This document shows positions 5,948-13,972 of a stretch of 23,548 bases of DNA, piece by piece (the first letter of the stretch is position 1; each line of letters begins with the position of its first letter). The translations under genes were made by a program, and so were the position numbers. The stretch is from JAUSPI01 sp964454305 (lineage in GTDB: Bacteria > Desulfobacterota > Syntrophia > Syntrophales > JADFWA01): assembly GCA_964454305.1 (NCBI GenBank), contig CAYVXX010000033.1, forward strand, positions 1-23,548, in the 5' to 3' direction. The notes beneath the pieces are model-generated. The model saw only the letters and a program-made list of their open reading frames with translations, was not told the origin of the DNA and ran no database searches.

Positions 5948-7368
5948 CATACGTGCAGGGTTTTGAAGTCTTCTTTTCTGACACCGTATTTGGTCATAAG
6001 TTTGTGCAATTGGCGAGTGCTCACTCCGGCTGCATCTGCCGATTTTTGGATATTACCTTTATGAAAAGAAAGGAGTCTTTTTAAATAGTTTCTTTCTGCA
6101 GTCTCGACAGTCTGCCGTCTCATTTCGGATAGATAAGGCAATGAACCTGAGGAAAGTTCGGAATCCGAAGTACCTGATATGAAAAGCTCATCCGGGAAGT
6201 TATCAGGTCCAAGCACTGAAGAGTTTTCAAGAATATACGCACGTTCCATAAGGTTTTCCAGTTCGCGGATATTACCCGGCCATGAGTATCGTTCAAAAGC
6301 TTCCAGAACATACGGATGTATTTCGTGAATCTGCTTCGGGTATGTTTCGTTCAACTTTCTTAAGAAAAACCCTGCAAGATGTGGTATGTCTTCAATTCTT
6401 TCGCTAAAGGGTGGAATGTCAACTGGAAACACATTTAAACGATAATATAGATCCTTTCTGAATACACCGTCCTCAACCAGTTGTTTTAAATCGACATTGG
6501 TTGCGGCGATGATTCGCACATCTGCTTCCATGCTTATTTCCCCTCCAACCCTCTGAAAAGTTTTGTCCTGCAATACTTCTAAAAACTTGATCTGTGCAGA
6601 GGGCGTCATAGTCCCTATCTCATCCAGAAAGATTGTGCCACCTTGAGCGATCTCAAACTTACCCAGCTTCCTTCGGTCAGCACCGGTAAAAGCCCCTTTT
6701 TCATGACCGAACAGCTCACTTTCCAGAAGGGTGTCGGGAATTGCACCACAATGTACAGTGATGAACTGAGCTTTCGCCCTATTACTGTGGCGATGTATGA
6801 GTTTTGCCAGCAAACCTTTACCTGTTCCTGTTTCCCCTGTTAACAAAACAGTTGTTTTTGTTAGTGCTACAGAACGAACCCTTTCAAAGACTTTTCTCAT
6901 CGCCGGACTATTGGTTTTGACAACTTCAAGTGAATCCATCTGCCAGAATTTATCACGAAGATAATCCAGCTCCGATTGCATCATTCTGGATTCATAGGTG
7001 CTTTCGGTTACAAAATTAAGTTCATCTATATCAACGGGATACGTAAAATAATTGCTTGCTCCGGCTTTGACGGCCATAACGGCCTCCCGGATCCTTTCTT
7101 GAGATGACATAACAATAATTTCAATATTGGGAAATATATGCCAGAAGGGTTGAAAGGCGTCTTTATAATTGATGCGTCCGTTAACAGAAGCTGATCCGGA
7201 TTGAAGGAGTTCTACGTCAATAAAGAGAATTTCGTAACGTTTTTTTCCGAACAGATCCAGACAGGATTCCCTGGTAGTCGCTACATCAACTTTATATTCT
7301 AACCGAAAGCAGTTTTTAATCGGCTCGTAAGCCATCCGGTTATTAGAAGCAACAATAATGGATTCCAT
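5947..7368 (-). CDS. Sigma-54-dependent transcriptional activator with degenerate receiver domain
   Basis: 473 residues in NtrC-like order. The receiver (1-120) has kept an Asp in EILFIDVE (D51), but the usual acidic pair after strand 1 is NN (ASNNR, 9-10) and the conserved Lys is Tyr (FTYP, Y110), so normal phosphorylation is doubtful. The AAA+ domain has Walker A GETGTGKG (178-185), the sigma-54 contact loop GAFTGA (225-230), Walker B IFLDEI (246-251) and RKDLYYRLNVF (304-314). The C-terminal Fis-type helix-turn-helix is GNIQKSADAAGVSTRQLHKL (about 435-460). ATG 7366-7368 follows GTGAGG. No histidine kinase gene is adjacent. The divergence of the receiver and the sigma-54 promoter just downstream suggest it controls the small beta-rich protein genes, perhaps through a partner protein rather than a kinase. 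Confidence 0.93.
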   Translation of the reverse strand: MESIIVASNNRMAYEPIKNCFRLEYKVDVATTRESCLDLFGKKRYEILFIDVELLQSGSASVNGRINYKDAFQPFWHIFPNIEIIVMSSQERIREAVMAVKAGASNYFTYPVDIDELNFVTESTYESRMMQSELDYLRDKFWQMDSLEVVKTNSPAMRKVFERVRSVALTKTTVLLTGETGTGKGLLAKLIHRHSNRAKAQFITVHCGAIPDTLLESELFGHEKGAFTGADRRKLGKFEIAQGGTIFLDEIGTMTPSAQIKFLEVLQDKTFQRVGGEISMEADVRIIAATNVDLKQLVEDGVFRKDLYYRLNVFPVDIPPFSERIEDIPHLAGFFLRKLNETYPKQIHEIHPYVLEAFERYSWPGNIRELENLMERAYILENSSVLGPDNFPDELFISGTSDSELSSGSLPYLSEMRRQTVETAERNYLKRLLSFHKGNIQKSADAAGVSTRQLHKLMTKYGVRKEDFKTLHV

Positions 7369-7432
7369 TTAATCCTCACCTGTGTGATATATAATAAACA
7401 CTAAGCATTTTGACCGGGAGCGCACCCGCAAG

Positions 7433-7487
7433 CCCCGTCTTGCCTGCCTGTGCCGGACACGTCAGACAGGTGGCGGGGAGCTTCACT
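7433..7487 (+). repeat. GC hairpin repeat, copy C (long form)
   Basis: CCCCGTC at the left and GGCGGGG at the right (7433-7479) enclose an extra imperfect stem built from GCCTGCCTGTG and CAGACAGGTGGC. The AGCTTCA tail (7479-7485) is the same as in copies B, D and E. It lies in the probable 5' leader of the sigma-54 activator gene. Confidence 0.65.
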
Positions 7488-7510
7488 TAAGATTTATCTG
7501 AAAAAGAGGC

Positions 7511-7542
7511 ATTATAAAGCCATGTTTTTAACTTCTAGTCAA
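7511..7542 (-). promoter_or_regulatory. Candidate sigma-70 promoter for the activator gene
   Basis: On the minus strand TTGACT (7537-7542) is followed after 20 bp by TATAAT (7511-7516). Both hexamers are close to consensus, but the spacer is about 3 bp longer than ideal. Transcription from here would read through hairpin copy C before reaching the ATG at 7368. The rest of 7369-7663 shows nothing I can name. Confidence 0.35.
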
Positions 7543-7663
7543 TATTTTTATTGTTCTGTTTTTATTTGTATTTAAGGAAATTTGCCACCGTGCTTCTTAC
7601 GAGGGGCGGATCGAAAGACTCTAGATAATAAATAATCTCAGGGATGGCCCTTTTTTGCAATGA

Positions 7664-9154
7664 TTACGGAGTCGGTTTTTGCCATTCATGAAAAAAAGCG
7701 GGCCTTAAGGGGTCCCATCTACCGACGAGGCGATCAAATGAGGGGTGAGACAATGTCTTTTTAAAAATTTTATAGTAATAGAGTTCCTCAACTGACGATA
7801 GCAGGGGATTGCCTTCCACGCTGTTGAACGCTTTCAAATCGTTTTCTGATATTACTTGCTCTGCCTGCTGGCGCATGATGTACGCCACGCCGGAACCCTG
7901 GGCGAAGAATCGTTTTGTCTGATAGATGATGTGTCCCGGAAGACACCCTTCGAATGCCTTGCGGACAATCCACTTGCCCGTCTGTTCCTTGCCGTGGATC
8001 TTGTACTCCAGGGGAATCTTCAGAGCGAAGTCCATAACGCGGGCATCGAGGAAGGGCGTTCGACTTTCAAAGGAATTGGCGGCATTCAGTCTGTCCAGTC
8101 TCTGCAGTGCCGTGTTATGTGCTACGTTGATAAGGTTATCAATAATACCGGCAAGTTCTTCGGAATTGTTTGCCTCTTTGTACTGGCCATCATATCCGCC
8201 GAAGAATTCGTCCGCTCCTTCGCCGGTAAAAACGCAGTTTGCTTTACCTTTAATGAAACGTCCGGCCAGAAAGTTGGCAATCGCCCCGTGGACGCAGCTT
8301 TCTTCATACATTTCCTGGTGGTGAATTGCCAGGGGCAGTATTTCGTTGATCTCCTTTTCACCGAACATCAAAATATGGTGGTTAACACCTAAGTGGGCGG
8401 TGACATCCTTCGCCAGAGGAAGGTCCTGTCCTTCCTCCATACTCACGGTGAAACATTCGATATCCGGTTTTATCTCGTGGGCCATCCAGGCGATAAGGCT
8501 GCTGTCCAGGCCGCCGCTTAAGAGAATTCCGGTGACGGTATTATCTCTCATGCGCTTTTCCGTCGCTTCTATGAGAAGTTCCTTCACCACTTTTCTGGCC
8601 TGTTCAAAATTCTCGAATTCGGGGGTTACAACGGCTTCGTCCTTATATTTCCGGAATCCCAGTTCACGGGAGTAAACATAGCCAGGCGGAAATTCCCTGA
8701 CATCGATGCTGATATCGACAAGAGCTTTGGCCTCGGAGGCAAAACACAGGTTTCCTTTCATGTCATGGCCATAGTAGAGGGGCTTAATCCCCGCCCAGTC
8801 GCGAGCAAGGATCAATCTGCCGCCGTCACATACGGCGCAGGAAAAATCTCCGTCTATTTTGCCGGCGAACTGGTGTCCGAACTTCTTATAGAGCGACAGC
8901 ACGGCCTCGGCGTCGGTCATGTCACCTTTTCTGGTATTGTATATCCTCCCGTCGAGGGCAACCGCCATCGTGCCGTCCGACGCATAATGTGAACCGTCCT
9001 TGCAGTCTGCTCCCATGTTCAGTTCGTTGCACCCGATGTTGACGTTGCCATTTTGGTATATCCATGTATCGTGGGGACCTCTATGCTTGATCCTTTCGAG
9101 CATGTTTCGTAAGGTGCCGTTGTCTTCACCTAATATTCCGGCAATTCCGGCCAT
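7664..9154 (-). CDS. Asparagine-synthetase-like amide synthetase lacking the glutaminase cysteine
   Basis: 496 residues in AsnB order. An N-terminal class II glutamine amidotransferase fold (HRGPHD 24-29, ARDWAGIKPLYY 117-128, FASEAKAL 138-145) is followed by the ATP-pyrophosphatase domain with LLSGGLDSS (211-219), GEGADEFFGGY (311-321), ESRTPFLD (363-370) and KRFFAQG. The nucleophilic Cys that follows Met in active glutaminases is Ala (MAGIAGI), and the NGEIYN loop is DGRIYN, so glutamine hydrolysis should be lost. The ATG is fixed by CAGGAG just upstream. Known relatives without this Cys include beta-lactam and carbapenam synthetases (similar length) and ammonia-using ligases. It is the last gene of the methyltransferase cluster, 49 bp after the corrinoid protein gene. 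Its substrate is unknown, but a carboxylate adenylated for attack by an amine or ammonia is the expected chemistry. Confidence 0.9.
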   Translation of the reverse strand: MAGIAGILGEDNGTLRNMLERIKHRGPHDTWIYQNGNVNIGCNELNMGADCKDGSHYASDGTMAVALDGRIYNTRKGDMTDAEAVLSLYKKFGHQFAGKIDGDFSCAVCDGGRLILARDWAGIKPLYYGHDMKGNLCFASEAKALVDISIDVREFPPGYVYSRELGFRKYKDEAVVTPEFENFEQARKVVKELLIEATEKRMRDNTVTGILLSGGLDSSLIAWMAHEIKPDIECFTVSMEEGQDLPLAKDVTAHLGVNHHILMFGEKEINEILPLAIHHQEMYEESCVHGAIANFLAGRFIKGKANCVFTGEGADEFFGGYDGQYKEANNSEELAGIIDNLINVAHNTALQRLDRLNAANSFESRTPFLDARVMDFALKIPLEYKIHGKEQTGKWIVRKAFEGCLPGHIIYQTKRFFAQGSGVAYIMRQQAEQVISENDLKAFNSVEGNPLLSSVEELYYYKIFKKTLSHPSFDRLVGRWDPLRPAFFHEWQKPTP

Positions 9155-9203
9155 GATTGAATCTCCTGTTTTATGATTATATTATATACTGTCGGTGCGT
9201 ATG

Positions 9204-9881
9204 TTATGCCTGGAACGAGTCAAGTACCTTGACAGCTTGGAAGCCGTCGGAGCAATAAGCGTCAGCCCCGATCTCACGAGCGAATTCATCCGATACGGCG
9301 GCGCCGCCGATCAAAACCTTGACTGTATCCCTGAGGCCGGCCGTTTTCAATTCCTCAATGACTTCACCCATAACCAGCATTGTTGTCGTCAACAGCGCTG
9401 AGAGACCGAGGTATTCGGGCTTGTTTTCCCGTACATAGTCCACGATCTTTTCTGTCGGCACATCAATGCCCAGGTCTTCCACGTCATAACCTGCACCCTT
9501 GAGCAGGATTGCGACAATGTTTTTTCCGATGTCGTGAATATCCCCCTTAACGGTTACAATCGCAAACTTGCCTTTCGATTTGATGTCGGCATCCTCAAGA
9601 AGAGGTTTCAGGATATCCATAGCGGCGCTGACCGCTTCGGCTGAGGCAAGCATATCCGGTATGTAGTATTCTTTTGCGTTGAATTTATCACCGACAATTT
9701 CCATTCCGGCAGTCAGGCCGTCGGCGATTATTTCCTTCGCGGGAATGTTTTCGTCCAGTGCCATTTGGGTCAACTCTTCGACCCCGGGGCCGGTCAGGCT
9801 ATCATCTATTCCTTCGTCATCCTGGGTCATTCTCCCCTGGATAACATTTTCCTTCAAAACGGCAATAATCTCTTCGCTCAT
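9204..9881 (-). CDS. Methyltransferase corrinoid protein (MttC/MtgC-like)
   Basis: 225 residues. A four-helix cap (about 1-95) is followed by a B12-binding Rossmann domain with the base-off signature DIHDIG (D114, H116, G119), in which the His is the lower cobalt ligand. Further B12-fold marks are GLSALLTTTM and KVLIGGAAVS. It carries the methyl group between the MttB-type enzyme (Co(I) to methyl-Co(III)) and the methyl-THF-forming transferase. It is longer at the N-terminus by an acidic insert (TQDDEGIDDSLTGPGV). The ATG is 2 bp after the stop of the MttB homologue, implying translational coupling. It is the only corrinoid protein gene in the cluster, so both MttB homologues probably use it. 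Confidence 0.94.
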   Translation of the reverse strand: MSEEIIAVLKENVIQGRMTQDDEGIDDSLTGPGVEELTQMALDENIPAKEIIADGLTAGMEIVGDKFNAKEYYIPDMLASAEAVSAAMDILKPLLEDADIKSKGKFAIVTVKGDIHDIGKNIVAILLKGAGYDVEDLGIDVPTEKIVDYVRENKPEYLGLSALLTTTMLVMGEVIEELKTAGLRDTVKVLIGGAAVSDEFAREIGADAYCSDGFQAVKVLDSFQA

Positions 9882-9883
9882 TC

Positions 9884-11425
9884 TTATCTCCCTTCTGCAT
9901 ATGTGTTCAAACGTGGCAAAAGCCCTGGTATTTCATTGAATATTCTTGATGTTATTTCACGATCAATATGGTTCACCGGTTTTGCGATAAGCTCATTCAT
10001 TCTGTCATAGGCAAGGGCAAATACATCGTCGGTTTCTCCATCCCCTTCAAAGGGGTAGGGAGGTGAAATCTCACCGGTGCGCATCACTTTTCTGATATAA
10101 CTGATGAACAGCTTCTGCGGTGTTTGCACTACTTTTCTAATCTGGGTCAGCACGTCATTGATCTCGGTCTCATCGATCCGCGGCGGTTTCAGGAAGAATT
10201 TCATCATCTGGAAATGGGCGTCGTCCAAGACCGCCTGGAGCAGGCAGAAAACAGAATTACAGTCGAGAAGACCGTACGCGCAGTGCAGGTACTGGGGGCC
10301 GCTCAACGTTACCAGGATATCGGAAAACAATCGTTCAATAGATGATTGCTGTCCCGGTGTTTTCGAGTCGCAAACGCCCGATGTGGAGTAATTCGGTATC
10401 TTGTAGAATCGTGCCAGCTGGACACAGTCAACGTTATACTGACTGGTTTCGATAGCTCCATACGAATCGCTCAGGGTATCCATCCGTGTTCTCACGGGAA
10501 CACTCCCGTAAATAACAGGAGTTCCCCTGTTGACAAGTTGTCCCAGGGTAATTCCTGCAAGGACTTCCGCATTTATCAGTGCCAGAATCCCTGCCTCTTT
10601 AATAGGAGCGGAACTTCCCGCCTGGGGCGAAGATGAAACCACCACGGGAAGGCCCTTCCGGCAGATCTCGATAAATGTCTCAGTTGTGTCGTCAACAAAC
10701 TGCAGGGGACTCTTGACCAGACAGGTGATAAATGAAATGATCGGGTTTTTTATAAGTTCTTCTTCTCCGCCGGCGATGAGCCTCGCCATGTTTACCACGT
10801 TGTCCAGCTGATTCAGGCTCGTGAGGCCCGCCTGAACATGCTTGGTCGTATTGTTTAGAGAGGCGAAGAATTTATTAACGTCTTTGTTTTCCTCCGTGAT
10901 GTCCCGGTCCTGGATATTGACGTTACGTATAAAGCCGTCCAGTGTTTCCAGGTGTTCACAGACATGTGCCGATTTGCAGAGATCCGCAACTGTTCCGCGA
11001 CGGGGAATAAATTCGGGTACACGGATCTCAACGGTGGAATCGGACTTTTTGGTATATGTCTGAAAATCAACATCCAGCCAGACATTTGTCTCCGAACCGG
11101 ATACAAAATAGACCCGCGGGTCTTCTCCATGCATGACCAGGGCATTGTCAGGGTTTCTTGCACCCAGTGTAACCGTTTTGGGTGCGTTTTCGAGCGCCTC
11201 GAGAACGAGAAATTCTGGGATTTTGATCAGCCAGTGTGGAGGATCACCTGATGCAGCCGCCGATACGTCCGCTCCTGAAGCGGCGAATATATCTGCGGCC
11301 TTTTCATTGAAACAGATCAGGCCGGGATCCCTCAGGATCTCTAAAGATGCCTGATGAATACGTTCTATCTGTTGAGTATTTAATCTTTCGTAAGGGTTAT
11401 TGACTAAGATTCCTTCTCGCGGCAC
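9884..11425 (-). CDS. MttB-family corrinoid methyltransferase, non-pyrrolysine (first homologue)
   Basis: 513 residues, COG5598/MttB superfamily along its length: ERLNTQQIERIHQASLEILRD at the start, QAGLTSLNQLDNVVNMARLI, NPIISFITCLVKSPLQF, GTPVIYGSVP, and IPNYSTSGVCDSKTPGQQSS near the region where the archaeal enzyme has pyrrolysine. No in-frame TAG interrupts the gene and it ends in TAA. It therefore belongs with the non-Pyl members, of which characterised ones demethylate glycine betaine, proline betaine, carnitine or gamma-butyrobetaine. The reaction is transfer of a methyl from a quaternary amine to the Co(I) corrinoid protein encoded next. It lies 39 bp downstream of the methyl-THF transferase gene. 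The exact substrate cannot be read from sequence. Confidence 0.93.
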   Translation of the reverse strand: MPREGILVNNPYERLNTQQIERIHQASLEILRDPGLICFNEKAADIFAASGADVSAAASGDPPHWLIKIPEFLVLEALENAPKTVTLGARNPDNALVMHGEDPRVYFVSGSETNVWLDVDFQTYTKKSDSTVEIRVPEFIPRRGTVADLCKSAHVCEHLETLDGFIRNVNIQDRDITEENKDVNKFFASLNNTTKHVQAGLTSLNQLDNVVNMARLIAGGEEELIKNPIISFITCLVKSPLQFVDDTTETFIEICRKGLPVVVSSSPQAGSSAPIKEAGILALINAEVLAGITLGQLVNRGTPVIYGSVPVRTRMDTLSDSYGAIETSQYNVDCVQLARFYKIPNYSTSGVCDSKTPGQQSSIERLFSDILVTLSGPQYLHCAYGLLDCNSVFCLLQAVLDDAHFQMMKFFLKPPRIDETEINDVLTQIRKVVQTPQKLFISYIRKVMRTGEISPPYPFEGDGETDDVFALAYDRMNELIAKPVNHIDREITSRIFNEIPGLLPRLNTYAEGR

Positions 11426-11464
11426 GGTGCCGACCTCCTTTGTATACGTTTCACTTGTATTGTT

Positions 11465-12274
11465 TTAATCTTCCAGCAGGCCTTTTCGGTGAGCCTTGAT
11501 AAAACCCTTGCATAAGGGGTCTTTGTCAGTGAGCATGTCTGCCACCCTCACGAGGCTCATTAATTTCTTGTCGAGGGGATTTAATATTGCTGCATCGAGG
11601 CCTGCCGACGCCGCCATGAGCATGAACGAGCGATTAACAATACCCCTGTTCGGAAGGCCAAAGGAAATATTGCTCAGCCCCATCACCGTCTTGGCTGTTG
11701 GATAACGGGTTTTAAGCTCTTCAATGGTCCTGAGTGTGACCAGGGCCTGTGTCGTGTCCACTGAAATGGGTAGTACCAGGGGGTCAAAATATATTTGATC
11801 CTCTCTGACTCCAACCCGCGAGAGATGCTCTACAATGATTTCAGCGGCCTGGAGACGCTCATCAACGGTTCGGGGTATGCCTCCTGCTTTCATTACGAGA
11901 GCAACCAGTGATGCCTGACGTTCCGCTGCCAGGCGACCGACGGTTTCAAGTCTGTCAGGTTCGGCATCGACAGAGTTTATCATGACCGTTTTACCGCGGT
12001 ATCTCCCAAGGGCGGCCTTCAAGACGGCCGGGTCATCACTGTCGATACAGAGGGGTTTTTCCACCACGTCCTGCACGAGATCGATTAACCACTCGATGAT
12101 CGTCGTTGCGCTTTCCCGCGCATTCTGACCTACACCGGCATTGACATCGATGAGATCTGCTCCGGCTTCAGACTGGTCTTTTGCAAGATTAATCAGAAAT
12201 TCCTCGTTCTTGTCAGTTATCGCCTGTCCGACGGATTTGATGGATGCGTTAATCTTTTCACCAATTATCAGCAT
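11465..12274 (-). CDS. Methyltetrahydrofolate:corrinoid methyltransferase (MtgA/AcsE-like)
   Basis: 269 residues, a single pterin-binding TIM barrel of the dihydropteroate-synthase type. Marks are IGEKINASIK at the N-terminus, GADLIDVNAGVG (about 39-50), PLCIDSDDP, VMINSVDAE, IYFDPLVLPIS and TVMGLSNISFGLPNRG, which is the typical AcsE/MtgA/MetH pterin pocket. It moves methyl between the corrinoid protein and tetrahydrofolate; in betaine catabolism the direction is towards methyl-THF. It lies 11 bp after the second MttB homologue gene and 39 bp before the first, in an operon. Length is normal for the stand-alone enzyme. Confidence 0.93.
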   Translation of the reverse strand: MLIIGEKINASIKSVGQAITDKNEEFLINLAKDQSEAGADLIDVNAGVGQNARESATTIIEWLIDLVQDVVEKPLCIDSDDPAVLKAALGRYRGKTVMINSVDAEPDRLETVGRLAAERQASLVALVMKAGGIPRTVDERLQAAEIIVEHLSRVGVREDQIYFDPLVLPISVDTTQALVTLRTIEELKTRYPTAKTVMGLSNISFGLPNRGIVNRSFMLMAASAGLDAAILNPLDKKLMSLVRVADMLTDKDPLCKGFIKAHRKGLLED

Positions 12275-12285
12275 AGGGTTTCCTT

Positions 12286-13740
12286 CTATGGTAATATTAC
12301 TCCCGGTATCTCTTTTATCAGGAGTTTTTTCATCTTTTCCGGGATATAATTTCGGGGTTGACTGTTGAGAACTTCTCGAGCCTTCTCCGCAGCCCTCGTC
12401 CGTGTGTCTTTTGCTCCGTTAACTTCCCACTGGGGTCGATCTTCCTTATCGCTTAGTTGGGTGAAGTATTGTTCCGTTCGCATAAAATGGCGCGTATGAC
12501 GTGAAGATACATAGTGTCCCCCCGGCCCCGATTTCTTTATCAGATCGAAAGCCAGGGTTTCATCGTCTACCTGGATACCTTCCACCGCTCGCATGACCAT
12601 ACCGATAATTTCATTATCGATCACGAGTTTGTCGTAGGAGGCTGTCATGCAGAATTCGAGAAATCCGGCAGCATCGTGGATAAAGTTGCCCCCCGCCAGG
12701 GCAACCAGGAGATTTGTAATAGCCGATTCATATCCCGCTTGGGCATCATTGACTTTCGAATCGGACATGCCTGCCGTTGCGTAATAAGGAAGCTTGTAAA
12801 ATTGAGCCATTTGAGCTCCCGCTGCGTTCAATAGTCCCATTTCAACAGCGCCGGACAGATACTTCAGCGTTCGAAGATCTGCGATGGACGCGACAGAACC
12901 GTAGAGTGTCGGAGCCCCCGGACTTGTGAGCTGAGCAAGCATGACCCCGGCCAGTGTATCCACATTGAGCACGACAAGGTTACCAGCAAGTGTAATCGGT
13001 GACGTTGCGCCACACAGGGGTTCTGCCGGAACGACAACAGGAATACCTTTGCGAGCCGCCTCCATGGTAAGTTGCGAATAATGTTCATCAAGCCTCAGGG
13101 GACTGACCACGCAGGTTACCATGGAAATAAACGGCCGTTCCTTGAGTTTTTCGGGACTGCCCGCGATATATTCAGCCATCTTGATGACGTTTCTTACACC
13201 ATCAACGGTGTAGACACCACCCATGATATGCTTCCGTGTGTAATTCAGGGCCGTTCCGAATCGATTAACATCAACATCTTCACCGGGAAGTTCGTTCGGG
13301 TACACGTTGAGCATATAAAAGTGAATATTATCGAGAATATCGACAAGACGTGCCATGTTTTTAATGTCTTCGAGAGTTGCTCGTCGTGAATCATTCGATC
13401 CCGGTTCCTGAACATTCAGCGCTGTTCCGCCGGTACCCATATAGACCTTATTCCCGCCGATTTCACAGTCCAGTTCGCCGTTTTCCGCTCGTCCGCACAA
13501 TAAGATAACAGAGGGTGCTTTGTTGATTAGCTCCTCCGCAAGATCTTGCGGAATTTTCACAATCCGGCTGTTCTCATTTACTTCTGCTCCGGCATTACGG
13601 AATAGTTCCCTCGCCTCGGTGAAGTTTACCTGTATTCCTATCTCGGCAAAGACCCTGAGACTCGTTTTATGTATCTTTTCAATATCTTGATCGGTAATAG
13701 GGCGATATTGTCCTCCTGACAAGCCTCTTCGTACCTTCAA
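12286..13740 (-). CDS. MttB-family corrinoid methyltransferase, non-pyrrolysine (second homologue)
   Basis: 484 residues, full length for the family and clearly related to the 9884-11425 product (PITDQDIEKIHKTSLRVFAE, RPFISMVTCVVSPLRLDEHY, APTLYGSVASIADLRT, LPYYATAGMSDSKVNDAQAG). The frame is uninterrupted; its only TAG is the terminal stop at 12286-12288, after a normal C-terminus (KEIPGVILP), so there is no reason to invoke pyrrolysine. Divergence from the other homologue suggests a different methylated amine or a successive demethylation step, but this is inference. ATG 13738-13740 has CAGGAGTG upstream. A 232-bp hairpin-rich gap separates it from the activation gene. Confidence 0.93.
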   Translation of the reverse strand: MKVRRGLSGGQYRPITDQDIEKIHKTSLRVFAEIGIQVNFTEARELFRNAGAEVNENSRIVKIPQDLAEELINKAPSVILLCGRAENGELDCEIGGNKVYMGTGGTALNVQEPGSNDSRRATLEDIKNMARLVDILDNIHFYMLNVYPNELPGEDVDVNRFGTALNYTRKHIMGGVYTVDGVRNVIKMAEYIAGSPEKLKERPFISMVTCVVSPLRLDEHYSQLTMEAARKGIPVVVPAEPLCGATSPITLAGNLVVLNVDTLAGVMLAQLTSPGAPTLYGSVASIADLRTLKYLSGAVEMGLLNAAGAQMAQFYKLPYYATAGMSDSKVNDAQAGYESAITNLLVALAGGNFIHDAAGFLEFCMTASYDKLVIDNEIIGMVMRAVEGIQVDDETLAFDLIKKSGPGGHYVSSRHTRHFMRTEQYFTQLSDKEDRPQWEVNGAKDTRTRAAEKAREVLNSQPRNYIPEKMKKLLIKEIPGVILP

Positions 13741-13816
13741 TTTTCACTCCTGTATCTGCATATTTATCCGTTTAGTGTTTTTGAGAATATAAAAGTGAGC
13801 GTATTACTCGTAGCGA

Positions 13817-13926
13817 AATTGTTGAACCGAACAGCAAGCGAATTAAATCAACAATTCTTCAAAGAAGAATAACGATAGTAATTTCTTTAAAAGTCGAAGA
13901 TTTTTCTTCGAACTGAACAGCGAGCG
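13817..13926. repeat. Cluster of small hairpins and a 17-bp direct repeat
   Basis: The cluster contains a 9-bp inverted repeat AATTGTTGA/TCAACAATT (13817-13825, 13848-13856), hairpin ATTCTTC-AAA-GAAGAAT (13854-13870) and hairpin TCGAAGA-TTTT-TCTTCGA (13894-13911). GAACCGAACAGCAAGCG (13824-13840) recurs with two changes as GAACTGAACAGCGAGCG (13910-13926). The cluster fills the gap between the activation gene and the second MttB homologue gene. Confidence 0.6.
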
Positions 13927-13930
13927 CGTT

Positions 13931-13957
13931 CCCCGTTGCTTGCTGCGGGGAGCTTCA
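13931..13957 (+). repeat. GC hairpin repeat, copy D
   Basis: CCCCGTTGCTTGCTGCGGGG (13931-13950) plus AGCTTCA. The stem has one G-T pair and one T-T mismatch. It begins 16 bp past the stop of the minus-strand activation gene, in the same plus orientation as the other copies. Confidence 0.7.
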
Positions 13958-13972
13958 ATCTTCTACCTGTTC

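Noticed and set aside
7856..8392. 178-codon plus-strand frame inside the asparagine-synthetase-like gene
   Set aside because: It is antisense to a clearly conserved gene and has no recognisable domain.
12286..12288. TAG codon in an MttB-family gene, possible pyrrolysine codon
   Set aside because: It falls at the very C-terminus after a full 484-residue product; neither MttB homologue has an internal TAG.
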